Shown: positions 35,496 through 43,173 of the stretch, piece after piece
Numbering within the stretch: position 1 is the stretch's first letter
Layout: each line of letters starts with the position of its first letter
From: an uncultured Aliiroseovarius sp.
GTDB lineage: Bacteria > Pseudomonadota > Alphaproteobacteria > Rhodobacterales > Rhodobacteraceae
Assembly: GCF_947492455.1 (NCBI RefSeq)
Contig: NZ_CANLNB010000004.1
Span: forward strand, 396,489-460,488
DNA: 64,000 bases
Direction of reading: 5' to 3'
The notes under the pieces: generated by a model
Databases searched by the model: none
What the model was told of the DNA's origin: nothing
Seen by the model: only the letters and a program-made list of their open reading frames with translations
Made by a program: the position numbers and the translations under genes

Positions 35496-36695
35496 TCAGG
35501 CGGGACCAAGGCCAGCCCGCATTACGCGCTTGCGCATGGGGGCCACGTCATGCACCGCTTTCAGGCCCAAAAGACGCACTGTTTGCATCACGCCATCCCC
35601 GGAGCGCGTGACACGGTTGAACAGATCAATGGCGCGGGCGCGGCGGGCAATGTCAGGCGCGCGGGCGGCGTCATAGGCTTTCATCATCGCAGGATCGCCA
35701 AGGGCGCTTGGATTGGCCTCGGCCAGTTCCAGCAGGGCAATGACGTCGTTCAGCGACGTATTCAGACCCTGCGCGCCGATGGGGGGCAGGGCGTGGGCGG
35801 CCTCGGCCACGACGGCCACGCGGCCCGAGATCAGCTGGTCCGCGGTCTGCGTGATAATCGGCCAGACCGAGCGATTGCCCTGAAGATGCATCCGTCCCAA
35901 CAGCCCGGTCGAGCGCTGGAACATCACGTCTTCAAATTCGGGCACGCCCATATTCATAAGCTCGACTGCGCGCGGACCTTTATTCATCCACACGATGGCC
36001 GAGGCAGGTTTGCCGTCCATGTTTGGCAGTGGCACGATGGTGAAGGGCCCGCCCTCGTTATAGATTTCGGTCGAGATGTTGCCGTGCGTTAGGTCATGCG
36101 TGACCGTGAAGGCCAGCGACTTCTGCCCATAGCGCGTGGTGGAGACGGTGATTCCTGCCGCTTCGCGCAAGGGCGAGAACTTGCCATCCGCCGCGATCCC
36201 CATTCGGGCGCGGATGCGGTCTCCGTTTGTCAGGGTGACGATGATCTCGCCAGTGCGCTGCACCATCGAGCGAAAGCCCGTTCCGTAAAGCGGTGTGATC
36301 AGCGGCTGGTTTTGTAGATAGGCCCAGATCTCGCGTCGGACGACCCAGTTCATCAGGTTCCAGCCAAAGGGTTCGTCGCCCATATCGTCCGAGCGGAATA
36401 CGCGGCGGTCGCGGATTTCCGGCGGCCAGCCCGTCGTGTCGATCACCGCCAATTGGTCCAACGGCTTGGCGTGGTCTTTCAGATGCGGCCAAAGGCCTAC
36501 GCGGTCGAACAGCTGGCGGGCGGGGCGGAGGAAGGCGGTCGAGCGGAGGTCGGATTTTTCCTCGTTCGCAGTCGTAACTGGTACGAAGGGATCAGCCATG
36601 ACCACGCTGAAGCCGGTTGCGGCAAAGGCGGCGGCGGACACCTGACCGGCGATCCCGCCGCCCGAGATGAAAATGTCAGCACGATGTTCGGTCAT
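35496..36695 (-). CDS. UbiH/UbiF/COQ6-family FAD monooxygenase
   Basis: A 399-residue aromatic hydroxylase of the ubiquinone-biosynthesis type. The FAD GxGxxG motif is DIFISGGGIAGQVSAAAFAA; the second motif (DG) is RMGIAADGKFSPLREAAGI; the third is GRVAVVAEAAHALPPIGAQG with LNTSLNDVIAL, close to the family's G-D-A-A-H-x-x-P-P-x-x-G-Q-G-L-N but with E in place of D. Such enzymes hydroxylate the quinone ring; which carbon cannot be told here. It is 14 bases after the HAD phosphatase gene, so the two may be cotranscribed. Confidence 0.88.
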   Translation of the reverse strand: MTEHRADIFISGGGIAGQVSAAAFAATGFSVVMADPFVPVTTANEEKSDLRSTAFLRPARQLFDRVGLWPHLKDHAKPLDQLAVIDTTGWPPEIRDRRVFRSDDMGDEPFGWNLMNWVVRREIWAYLQNQPLITPLYGTGFRSMVQRTGEIIVTLTNGDRIRARMGIAADGKFSPLREAAGITVSTTRYGQKSLAFTVTHDLTHGNISTEIYNEGGPFTIVPLPNMDGKPASAIVWMNKGPRAVELMNMGVPEFEDVMFQRSTGLLGRMHLQGNRSVWPIITQTADQLISGRVAVVAEAAHALPPIGAQGLNTSLNDVIALLELAEANPSALGDPAMMKAYDAARAPDIARRARAIDLFNRVTRSGDGVMQTVRLLGLKAVHDVAPMRKRVMRAGLGPA

Positions 36696-36709
36696 GGTGT
36701 GTCCTTTGG

Positions 36710-37357
36710 TTACTTCACCAGCCGCTCCAGAAACGCGGTCAGGTCGTCGGTGTGGTGGTGAATGTGATCGGCGGGCTCGGGCGTCGGCGCGACATGGACG
36801 GTTTTCATGCCCAGCTCGTGCGGCACGGCCAGATTGCGCGGGTCGTCCTCGAACATGGCGGCGACATCGGGCTTCACGCCGTCGCGCGCAAAGACGGCAT
36901 CAAAGGCGGCGCGGTCGGGCTTTGGATGGAAATCGGCGTGCTCGACGCCATAGATCGCGTCAAACAGCCCAGATAGCCCCCGCGCGGCCAGCACCTGTTC
37001 GGCATAGGGGGCCGAACCGTTGGTGTAGACAATCTTGCGCCCCGGTAGGTTGGTGATGTGGCTGGCCAGATCGTGGTCGGGTTCCAGCGCATCGAAGGAA
37101 ATGTCGTGCACGTCATGCAGATAGGGGCCGGGATCCACCCCATGTTCGCGCATCAAACCGGCCAGAGTGGTGCCATGCTCGCGCCAGTATTTCTGGCGCA
37201 GGCGATCCGCCTCGGCCCGATCGACGCCAAGCTCTTCCATCACCCAATTGGTCATACGTACTTCGATCTGGTCAAACAGCCGGACCCGCGGCGGGTACAG
37301 CGTGTTGTCCAAGTCAAAAACCCAGTGACTGACGTGAGAGAACAGATCGGCGACCAT
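36710..37357 (-). CDS. Pyrimidine 5'-nucleotidase-type HAD phosphatase
   Basis: A 215-residue HAD-family protein. Motif I is WVFDLDNTLYPPRVRLFDQI with the nucleophilic Asp; the cap follows (YWREHGTTLAGLMREHGVDP); motif II is KIVYTNGSAPYAEQVLAARG; motif III/IV are HPKPDRAAFDAVFA and AAMFEDDPRNLAVPHELGMK. It closely resembles the SDT1-like pyrimidine 5'-nucleotidase family. It is divergent from the GntR-type gene and upstream of the UbiH-like gene. Confidence 0.9.
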   Translation of the reverse strand: MVADLFSHVSHWVFDLDNTLYPPRVRLFDQIEVRMTNWVMEELGVDRAEADRLRQKYWREHGTTLAGLMREHGVDPGPYLHDVHDISFDALEPDHDLASHITNLPGRKIVYTNGSAPYAEQVLAARGLSGLFDAIYGVEHADFHPKPDRAAFDAVFARDGVKPDVAAMFEDDPRNLAVPHELGMKTVHVAPTPEPADHIHHHTDDLTAFLERLVK

Positions 37358-37445
37358 GGTGGGAAAATAGACCGCCGCCGGGGCAGGTTAAAGGTCTTAT
37401 TCGACGAAAACAGGCTCTGCGACGTCGCGACGCGTGCTTGGTGTT

Positions 37446-37461
37446 TGCCATGTTCATGGCA
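37446..37461. promoter_or_regulatory. Perfect 16-bp palindrome, candidate GntR operator
   Basis: TGCCATG-TT-CATGGCA is a perfect inverted repeat 42 bases upstream of the GntR-type start codon and about 90 bases upstream of the divergent HAD gene. GntR/FadR proteins bind short palindromes of this size in their own promoters, so autoregulation is a reasonable inference. Confidence 0.6.
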
Positions 37462-37503
37462 GCATGCTTATCTGTGCGGATCAATAAAGGCCGGAAGGAC
37501 AGA

Positions 37504-38151
37504 ATGGTGGCTGAGGGTAAACAGGGACAGCGCGACGCGTATGAGATGATCCTCGATGCGATTGACACGGGCACGTATAAGCCCGGCGATCGGCTGGTCG
37601 AAAACGAGCTGGCCGAGCGGTTTGGCGTGTCCCGGACCCCGATCCGCGAGGCGCTGCAGAGGCTCGAGACGCAGTCGCTTTTGACTCGCGACGGGCGCAG
37701 CCTGATCGTGGCGTCACTGGACCACAGCCAATTGGCCGAGCTTTACGTGGTGCGGGCCGAGCTGGAAGGTCTGGCCGCATACTTGGCCGCTCAACACGCC
37801 GCCCCCGAAGAAATCCGCGTGCTGCGTGAAATGGTCGAGGAAGACCGTCAATTGCTGGGCAACCCGTCTGCCCTGTCACGTGCCAACCGTCGCTTCCACA
37901 AGCAGCTGCATCTGGCCTCGCATAACCGCTATCTGGTGCAACAGTTGGATCTGGTCCATCGCTCGATGGCGCTGTTGGCGACCACGTCGCTAGCCGCTGA
38001 AGGACGCAGCGAGGATGCGATTTCCGAGCATGACGCGATCGTCTCGGCCATCGAGGTGCGTGATCAGGATGCGGCCCGTGCGGCGCTCAGAAAGCACATC
38101 TCGCGGGCGTTCGAGACGCGGATCAAGCTGGATTCGTCGCTGGGGGACTAA
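37504..38151 (+). CDS. GntR family transcriptional regulator (FadR/FCD subfamily)
   Basis: A 215-residue regulator. The winged HTH is DAYEMILDAIDTGTYKPGDR with LVENELAERFGVSRTPIREA and LQRLETQSLLTRDG; the C-terminal FCD ligand-binding domain runs from QLAELYVVRAELEGLAAYLA through ANRRFHKQLHLASHNRYLVQ to ISEHDAIVSAIEVRDQDAAR, with the Asp/His metal-binding pattern of FCD domains. The ATG at 37504 has GGAAGGACA before it; an upstream ATG has none. Its last 29 bases overlap the end of the converging glycosyltransferase gene. Confidence 0.9.
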   Translation: MVAEGKQGQRDAYEMILDAIDTGTYKPGDRLVENELAERFGVSRTPIREALQRLETQSLLTRDGRSLIVASLDHSQLAELYVVRAELEGLAAYLAAQHAAPEEIRVLREMVEEDRQLLGNPSALSRANRRFHKQLHLASHNRYLVQQLDLVHRSMALLATTSLAAEGRSEDAISEHDAIVSAIEVRDQDAARAALRKHISRAFETRIKLDSSLGD

Positions 38152-40120
38152 GCGGCGCCTCGTCCGTTGCCGTTTGCTGATCGAACTTCCCGTGCTGGGT
38201 TTTGTCCCAGTAGAACGGCTTGGTCATGATCTCGAGAAACCCTTTCATCGCGGCCAAGGAGGCCAGCGGATAATAGAAGTGCAGGGTGGGCACCCAATAT
38301 CTGAGCCAGCGATGCTTCGGGTTGCTGACCGCCTGCACGCCAACGGTGATCGTCAACAGCTCGGCCGCCATGAACACCGTGCCCAGCACGACCAACAAGT
38401 TGTGCGGCGCAACCCCGCGTAGGGGGTGGGGCAGGCCCAGCGGGAAGGCCCAGAAGGTCCACAGGATCGGGGCCAGCAGGAACTGTGACAACGCACCCAG
38501 AAACAGGATCTGGAAACCCGTGAACTTCCACCAGCCAAGTTCGCGGCGCAGTTGACGTGGGTTGCGCATATGCACGCCATAGGTCATCGCGTAGCCCTTG
38601 ATCCAGCGCGACCGTTGCTTGATCCACGGCCAAACACGGCAGTTGGCTTCTTCCTCGGTCACAGTGTCAATCAGCTCGGTCCGGTATCCACGGCGCGCCA
38701 GACGGATACCCAGATCCGCGTCCTCGGTCACGTTATGGGCGTCCCACCCGCCGAGTTCCTCAAGCGCATTGCGGCGGAAGAACAGGGTGGTGCCGCCCAG
38801 CGGAATGGCAAATCCCATGCGCTCGACCCCCGGCAGGACCAGCCCCCACCACGTTGCGTACTCCACAGTGAAACAGCGGCTCAGCCAATTGGTGCGGGCG
38901 TTATAGAAATCCAGCTTGCCTTGCAGGCAGGCGACCTCGGGCCCGCGTTCCGAGAACCGACGCACGACCTTGTGGATCTGATCGGGGGCGGGGGCGTCTT
39001 CAGCATCGTAGACGCCGATGATCGAGCCCTTGCAGAAATCCAGCGCGAAGTTCATCGCGCGGGGTTTGGTTTTCACGACGCCGCGCGGCACCACGATCTG
39101 ACGCATCCAGCGGGGTAGATCAGATCGGGCGAGGGTTTGTTGGGTCAGGCTGTCGTCTTCCTCGACCACCAGACAGATATCCAAAAGCTCGCGTGGATAA
39201 GACAGGCGCTCCAGTCGCTTCACCAACCGCCCGGCAATCTCGCGTTCTTTATAGAGCGGGACAAGGATGGATACGGTGGGCAGTTTCAGAAACCCGTGCG
39301 GCGATTGCGAGAGGTCAGGGGCGTCATCATCGTGTCGCGCGCGCCAGAACTGCCACGCGGCGATGGCTTTCAAGGACGAATTCAGGATCAGCGTCAGCAC
39401 GGCCCAACCGACCAGCACGGCGAACCCGGCGAAGCTTGAGACCACGAAGACCGCGCTGATCGCCAGCACCAAGGACAACCCGAACCGCATCACCGCGGTT
39501 TGGCTCCACGTGCGGCAGCTGTCCTCTGCGGCGACGCGGCTTTCCGCGCGCTGGGCAAGGCTGCGATGGCGTAGGTCGACAAGGGCCGCGTGGATGTCTT
39601 CCTCGGGCGCGATGGCCAGATAGCATTTTCCCCACGAGGCGGGGAAGTTCTTCGACAGGCTTTCGAACTGGTCGGGGCGCGCGCAGATCACGATGGTCGC
39701 CCCACCCGCGCGTTTCCACGGGACGATGCCGTTCCGAATGCAGAATTCGGCCCCGATCTGGTCGATCAGGCGCACGTCGGGGCGCTGCGCTGTCAGGTCC
39801 GCGATCTCGCACTTATATTGATGCGCCAAGGCGGAATAGAGGTCCGATCGGCTGACCCAGTCATTGGCCAAAAGGATGTCACCAAAGCGCGCATCCTCGC
39901 GCGCCATCAAGGCGACGGCCATCGACAAGTTTTCGGGGGACAGCGCGCCCATTTCCACCAGCACTTGGCCCAAAGGCTTGCGGCGCGCGGGCGTGGGGAT
40001 TGGCTGCGCTGGGGCGACCGGTCGGGCCGCGTGCGATCCGAATGCGCGGTGTTCTTCGATCCCTGCCTGAACCGAAGCCGCATCATTCGTGTGGATGATA
40101 CGTAAATCTGGAGATGGCAT
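38123..40120 (-). CDS. Glycosyltransferase family 2 with N-terminal GspE_N/MshEN-like domain
   Basis: A 665-residue two-part protein. Residues about 45-155 look like a type II secretion GspE_N (MshEN) domain with two tandem motifs: KPLGQVLVEMGALSPENLSM and FGDILLANDWVSRSDLYSAL followed by AHQYKCEIADL. Then two transmembrane helices, a BcsA-like processive GT2 domain (VEEDDS, YDAEDA, TEDADLGIRLARRGY, and QRSRWIKG as the Q-x-x-R-W motif) and several C-terminal helices. MshEN domains can bind cyclic di-GMP, so a c-di-GMP-controlled exopolysaccharide synthase is likely (inference). The ATG start is preferred over a TTG five codons upstream. Confidence 0.85.
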   Translation of the reverse strand: MPSPDLRIIHTNDAASVQAGIEEHRAFGSHAARPVAPAQPIPTPARRKPLGQVLVEMGALSPENLSMAVALMAREDARFGDILLANDWVSRSDLYSALAHQYKCEIADLTAQRPDVRLIDQIGAEFCIRNGIVPWKRAGGATIVICARPDQFESLSKNFPASWGKCYLAIAPEEDIHAALVDLRHRSLAQRAESRVAAEDSCRTWSQTAVMRFGLSLVLAISAVFVVSSFAGFAVLVGWAVLTLILNSSLKAIAAWQFWRARHDDDAPDLSQSPHGFLKLPTVSILVPLYKEREIAGRLVKRLERLSYPRELLDICLVVEEDDSLTQQTLARSDLPRWMRQIVVPRGVVKTKPRAMNFALDFCKGSIIGVYDAEDAPAPDQIHKVVRRFSERGPEVACLQGKLDFYNARTNWLSRCFTVEYATWWGLVLPGVERMGFAIPLGGTTLFFRRNALEELGGWDAHNVTEDADLGIRLARRGYRTELIDTVTEEEANCRVWPWIKQRSRWIKGYAMTYGVHMRNPRQLRRELGWWKFTGFQILFLGALSQFLLAPILWTFWAFPLGLPHPLRGVAPHNLLVVLGTVFMAAELLTITVGVQAVSNPKHRWLRYWVPTLHFYYPLASLAAMKGFLEIMTKPFYWDKTQHGKFDQQTATDEAPLSPPATNPA

Positions 40121-40168
40121 TTTATGCTCGTTCAACTGTCAGACCAGACGAGCTTGGGTCCAGAATGG

Positions 40169-40185
40169 TTAATGGCGGGTTAACC
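40169..40185. promoter_or_regulatory. CtrA-type box upstream of the glycosyltransferase
   Basis: TTAA-TGGCGGG-TTAACC matches the CtrA consensus TTAA-N7-TTAAC exactly, 49-65 bases upstream of the glycosyltransferase ATG. It is partly contained in a hairpin-capable repeat GGCGGGTT/AACCCGCC (40174-40193). CtrA controls motility, surface and c-di-GMP genes in this group. The match is visible; function is inferred. Confidence 0.6.
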
Positions 40186-40248
40186 AACCCGCCATCACGT
40201 TTGATAAGTGCAATTTTGTCGCGGCCGTGTGGGGCGTGACGCCCTAGA

Positions 40249-41421
40249 TCAGGCGCGTGCGTCCATCGCGTCCGAGAACCGCTCGAACAGGTAATAGCTG
40301 TCCATCGGGCCCGGGCTGGCTTCGGGGTGATACTGCACCGAGAAGACCGGACGGGTTTCCATGCGGATCCCGCAGTTCGAGCCGTCAAACAGCGACACGT
40401 GGGTCTCGATCACACCTTCAGGCAGGCTGGCTGCGTCAACGGCGAACCCGTGGTTCATCGAGGTGATCTCGACCTTGCCGGTGTCGTTGTCTTTGACCGG
40501 GTGGTTTGCACCGTGGTGGCCGTGGTTCATCTTGATCGTGCGTGCGCCAAGGGCCAGCGCCAGCATCTGGTGACCAAGGCAGATGCCGAAGACGGGCAGG
40601 TCCGTGGTGTCCAGAATGGTCTTGATCATCGGCACGGCGTATTCGCCGGTGGCCGCTGGGTCGCCGGGACCGTTCGACAGGAAGACGCCGTCGGGATTGT
40701 GGGCCAGTACTTCTTCTGCGGTCGCGGTGGCGGGCAGGACGGTGACGTCACAGCCGGCCGATGCCAAGCAGCGCAGGATGTTGCGCTTGGCACCGAAGTC
40801 CAGTGCGACGACCTTGTGGCGCGGCTTGTCCTGCTTGGGGTAGCCATCCGGCCACGCCCAACGCATCTCGTCCCATTTATAGCTTTGGGCGCAGGTGACC
40901 TCTTTCGCCAGATCCAGACCTTCAAGGCCCGAGAAGCCGCGGGCTTCGGCGATCAGAAGTTCGATATCGAAGTTTCCGTCCGGGTCATGGGCGATGGCCA
41001 CATGCGGCGCACCTTGCTGGCGGATCGCTCGGGTCAGGCGGCGCGTATCAATGCCCCCGATGCCGATGCGACCGGTCTTGGCCAGCCAATCCACCAGACG
41101 TTCGGTCGAACGCCAGTTCGAGGGCTCGGTCGGATCCCACTTGACGACCATCCCGGCAGCAACCGGGTTCGTGGTCTCGTCATCTTCCGGGTTCACACCC
41201 ACATTGCCCACATGGGGGAAGGTGAAGGTGACAACCTGTCCGGCATAGGACGGATCGGTCATGATCTCTTGATACCCGGTCATGGCGGTGTTGAAGCACA
41301 GCTCGGCAGTAGTAATACCGGTGGCTCCGAACCCCTGACCGTAGAAGATCGTGCCGTCAGCAAGGACAAGACAGGCGGTGGGTTTGGCATTTTCCTGAGA
41401 AGGGGCGGTGGCAGCGGACAT
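40249..41421 (-). CDS. carA: Carbamoyl-phosphate synthase small subunit
   Basis: A 390-residue glutaminase subunit feeding ammonia to CarB for pyrimidine and arginine synthesis. It starts MSAATAPSQENAKPTACLVL; the N-terminal domain has LCFNTAMTGYQEIMTDPSYA, and the class I amidotransferase domain has DFGAKRNILRCLASAGCDVT, the catalytic Cys in VFGICLGHQMLALALGARTI, and HPEASPGPMDSYYLFERF. An in-frame TTG seven codons upstream is an alternative start. No carB is adjacent. Confidence 0.97.
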   Translation of the reverse strand: MSAATAPSQENAKPTACLVLADGTIFYGQGFGATGITTAELCFNTAMTGYQEIMTDPSYAGQVVTFTFPHVGNVGVNPEDDETTNPVAAGMVVKWDPTEPSNWRSTERLVDWLAKTGRIGIGGIDTRRLTRAIRQQGAPHVAIAHDPDGNFDIELLIAEARGFSGLEGLDLAKEVTCAQSYKWDEMRWAWPDGYPKQDKPRHKVVALDFGAKRNILRCLASAGCDVTVLPATATAEEVLAHNPDGVFLSNGPGDPAATGEYAVPMIKTILDTTDLPVFGICLGHQMLALALGARTIKMNHGHHGANHPVKDNDTGKVEITSMNHGFAVDAASLPEGVIETHVSLFDGSNCGIRMETRPVFSVQYHPEASPGPMDSYYLFERFSDAMDARA

Positions 41422-41609
41422 TGGGCGACTCCCGATCGACAAATTGGCGCGAACCTAGTGTCGCGGTCGGGGCGGGTCAAGGCCGCTTTGTGCTGAAAAG
41501 GCACGGCTGTTAATTTTTACGTTGTTAGCGCCTGACAGATTGGTTGATTGCCCTGCGGCTTTTGGGTAAACACCCGTCTTTGTGAATGCCACAGATTATG
41601 GATGGACCC

Positions 41610-42068
41610 ATGGACATGCGCAGCCGGGTGAATGACGCCCTGAAAACGGCCATGAAAAACAAAGACGCCGAGCGGTTGACGACGCTGCGGCTGATCAATG
41701 CCGCGATCAAGGATCAGGACATCGCCCTGCGGGGAAAAGGCGAGGACACTCAGGTGTCGGACGCCGACGTGCTGGCCATTCTGGGCAAGATGGTCAAACA
41801 GCGCCAGGAAAGCGCGCGTGCCTATGAAGAGGGCGGACGTCTGGAGCTGGCCGAGAAGGAACTGGGCGAGATCAAAGTGATCGAGGATTTCCTGCCCAAG
41901 CAGCTGTCGGAAGACGAGGCCGAGGCCGCCGTGGCCGCAGCCATCGCTGAAGTTGGCGCAGAGAGCATCCGTGACATGGGCAAGGTGATGGGCGCGTTGA
42001 AAGCCAAATTCACCGGCCAGATGGATTTCGGCAAGGTCGGCCCGATGGTGAAGGCCAAGCTGGGCTGA
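41610..42068 (+). CDS. GatB/YqeY domain-containing protein
   Basis: A 152-residue YqeY-family protein related to the tRNA-binding tail of GatB. It starts MDMRSRVNDALKTAMKNKDA and has ERLTTLRLINAAIKDQDIAL, DVLAILGKMVKQRQESARAY, KVIEDFLPKQLSEDEAEAAV and a C-terminal MGKVMGALKAKFTGQMDFGK, all standard. Several in-frame ATGs precede it; the one at 41610 gives the usual family length. Function is not established; some members affect tRNA-dependent amidation or translation. Divergent from carA. Confidence 0.9.
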   Translation: MDMRSRVNDALKTAMKNKDAERLTTLRLINAAIKDQDIALRGKGEDTQVSDADVLAILGKMVKQRQESARAYEEGGRLELAEKELGEIKVIEDFLPKQLSEDEAEAAVAAAIAEVGAESIRDMGKVMGALKAKFTGQMDFGKVGPMVKAKLG

Positions 42069-42118
42069 ACCACCTAAGATACGACGAGAAAGAATGCGGG
42101 GCCGTGGCCTCGCATTTT

Positions 42119-42622
42119 TTATTGGTGCGACTTTAGCTGCATTAGCTTTTCCGACAGCTCTTCATGTAGCAGGGGGCGCTCATCCTCGGACAGGAAGGCG
42201 CCCAGTTCGACCTCTCGTCCATTACCTTTCAGGGTCACATAATCCGGGATGGGCCCGCCCGACTTGTGCAGGTGTACAGAGACCCAATAGGGGTTCGCGT
42301 CCCATTCCTGCAGGTCGCCGCGTGGGCCGTGGCGGGTCAGGGTCATGTGGTCGGGCCAGATGCACAGCTCCTCAAGGATTTCACCATCCTTGTAGCTTTT
42401 CTCGATGAAGAACCACAGCGCACCTAGGGCGGCCAGCCCGAAGGGCAGAAGCCCCCATAGCGCCATCGTTCCAATCACCCCTAAAAGGGGCAGCAGCATC
42501 AGCCCGAATCCCATCGCCATGATCCACACAAACCCGCGCCGGGGCAGGGACCGGTAGGGCCACAGGTGTAGCTCGGCTTTGGGGGCGTCTGGGCCGTCGG
42601 GCTGAACCCACTCATAGGGCAT
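42119..42622 (-). CDS. DUF2244 membrane protein
   Basis: A 167-residue protein with two transmembrane helices (FVWIMAMGFGLMLLPLLGVI and MALWGLLPFGLAALGALWFF) and a cytoplasmic DUF2244 domain (LCIWPDHMTLTRHGPRGDLQ; ANPYWVSVHLHKSGGPIPDY). The ATG at 42622 follows AGAGGTTCCCCG; an upstream frame extension is not supported. The family sits near cytochrome oxidase genes in many alphaproteobacteria; here ctaD is 550 bases away. Role unknown. Confidence 0.88.
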   Translation of the reverse strand: MPYEWVQPDGPDAPKAELHLWPYRSLPRRGFVWIMAMGFGLMLLPLLGVIGTMALWGLLPFGLAALGALWFFIEKSYKDGEILEELCIWPDHMTLTRHGPRGDLQEWDANPYWVSVHLHKSGGPIPDYVTLKGNGREVELGAFLSEDERPLLHEELSEKLMQLKSHQ

Positions 42623-42761
42623 CGGGGAACCTCTTTCTGAACGGGTGAATTTTCGCAAATCGCGTGCGGGCTTGGCAAGGGGGGCAGGGCACGCTCGCTG
42701 CCATGTGATTGGTGTTTTCGCCGCGATGGGCGCAGTCTTGTGGCCAAGACAGGAGGTCGCG

Positions 42762-43112
42762 ATGCGCACATATATACTGGGGCTACTTTTGATGGCCGGG
42801 CCTGTGTGGGCTCATGATGCGGTGATTGACGGCGCGACAGCGCGGGCAAGTGGCGCGGGGTGGAGCATCAGCGTCACCCTGACCCATGAAGAGGCCGGCT
42901 GGGATGACTATGCTGATGGCTGGCGGGTCGAGACCGAGGCGGGCGAGGTGTTGGGCACCCGCGTGCTGGCGCATCCGCATGTGAATGAACAGCCCTTTAC
43001 CCGCAGCTTATCGGGCGTCGATGTGCCCGAAGGCGTGACGACGGTCTGGATCCGGGCGCGAACCAGTGCGGATGGCTGGGGGCAGGAACGGTTCCGGTTG
43101 GACTTGCCCTGA
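42762..43112 (+). CDS. Small exported protein, unknown
   Basis: A 116-residue protein with a clear signal peptide (MRTYILGLLLMAGPVWA, cleavage after W-A) and a short beta-rich domain: TARASGAGWSISVTLTHEEA, GWDDYADGWRVETEAGEVLG, TRVLAHPHVNEQPFTRSLSG and WIRARTSADGWGQERFRLDL. The ATG has AGGAGGTCGCG upstream. I do not recognise a named family, though the pattern resembles a small periplasmic immunoglobulin-like or C-type copper-related domain; no cysteines or clear metal motif are present. Terminated by the hairpin shared with ctaD. Confidence 0.75.
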   Translation: MRTYILGLLLMAGPVWAHDAVIDGATARASGAGWSISVTLTHEEAGWDDYADGWRVETEAGEVLGTRVLAHPHVNEQPFTRSLSGVDVPEGVTTVWIRARTSADGWGQERFRLDLP

Positions 43113-43130
43113 CCCTTCCGACCAAAAGAA

Positions 43131-43156
43131 AAAGGCCCGGAAGATCCGGGCCTTTT
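43131..43156. terminator. Bidirectional intrinsic terminator
   Basis: AAAGGCCCGG and CCGGGCCTTT form a 10-bp stem with a 5-base loop, with A residues to the left and T residues to the right, between the small exported protein gene and converging ctaD. Confidence 0.92.
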
Positions 43157-43173
43157 CCATATTCAGTCTCACC

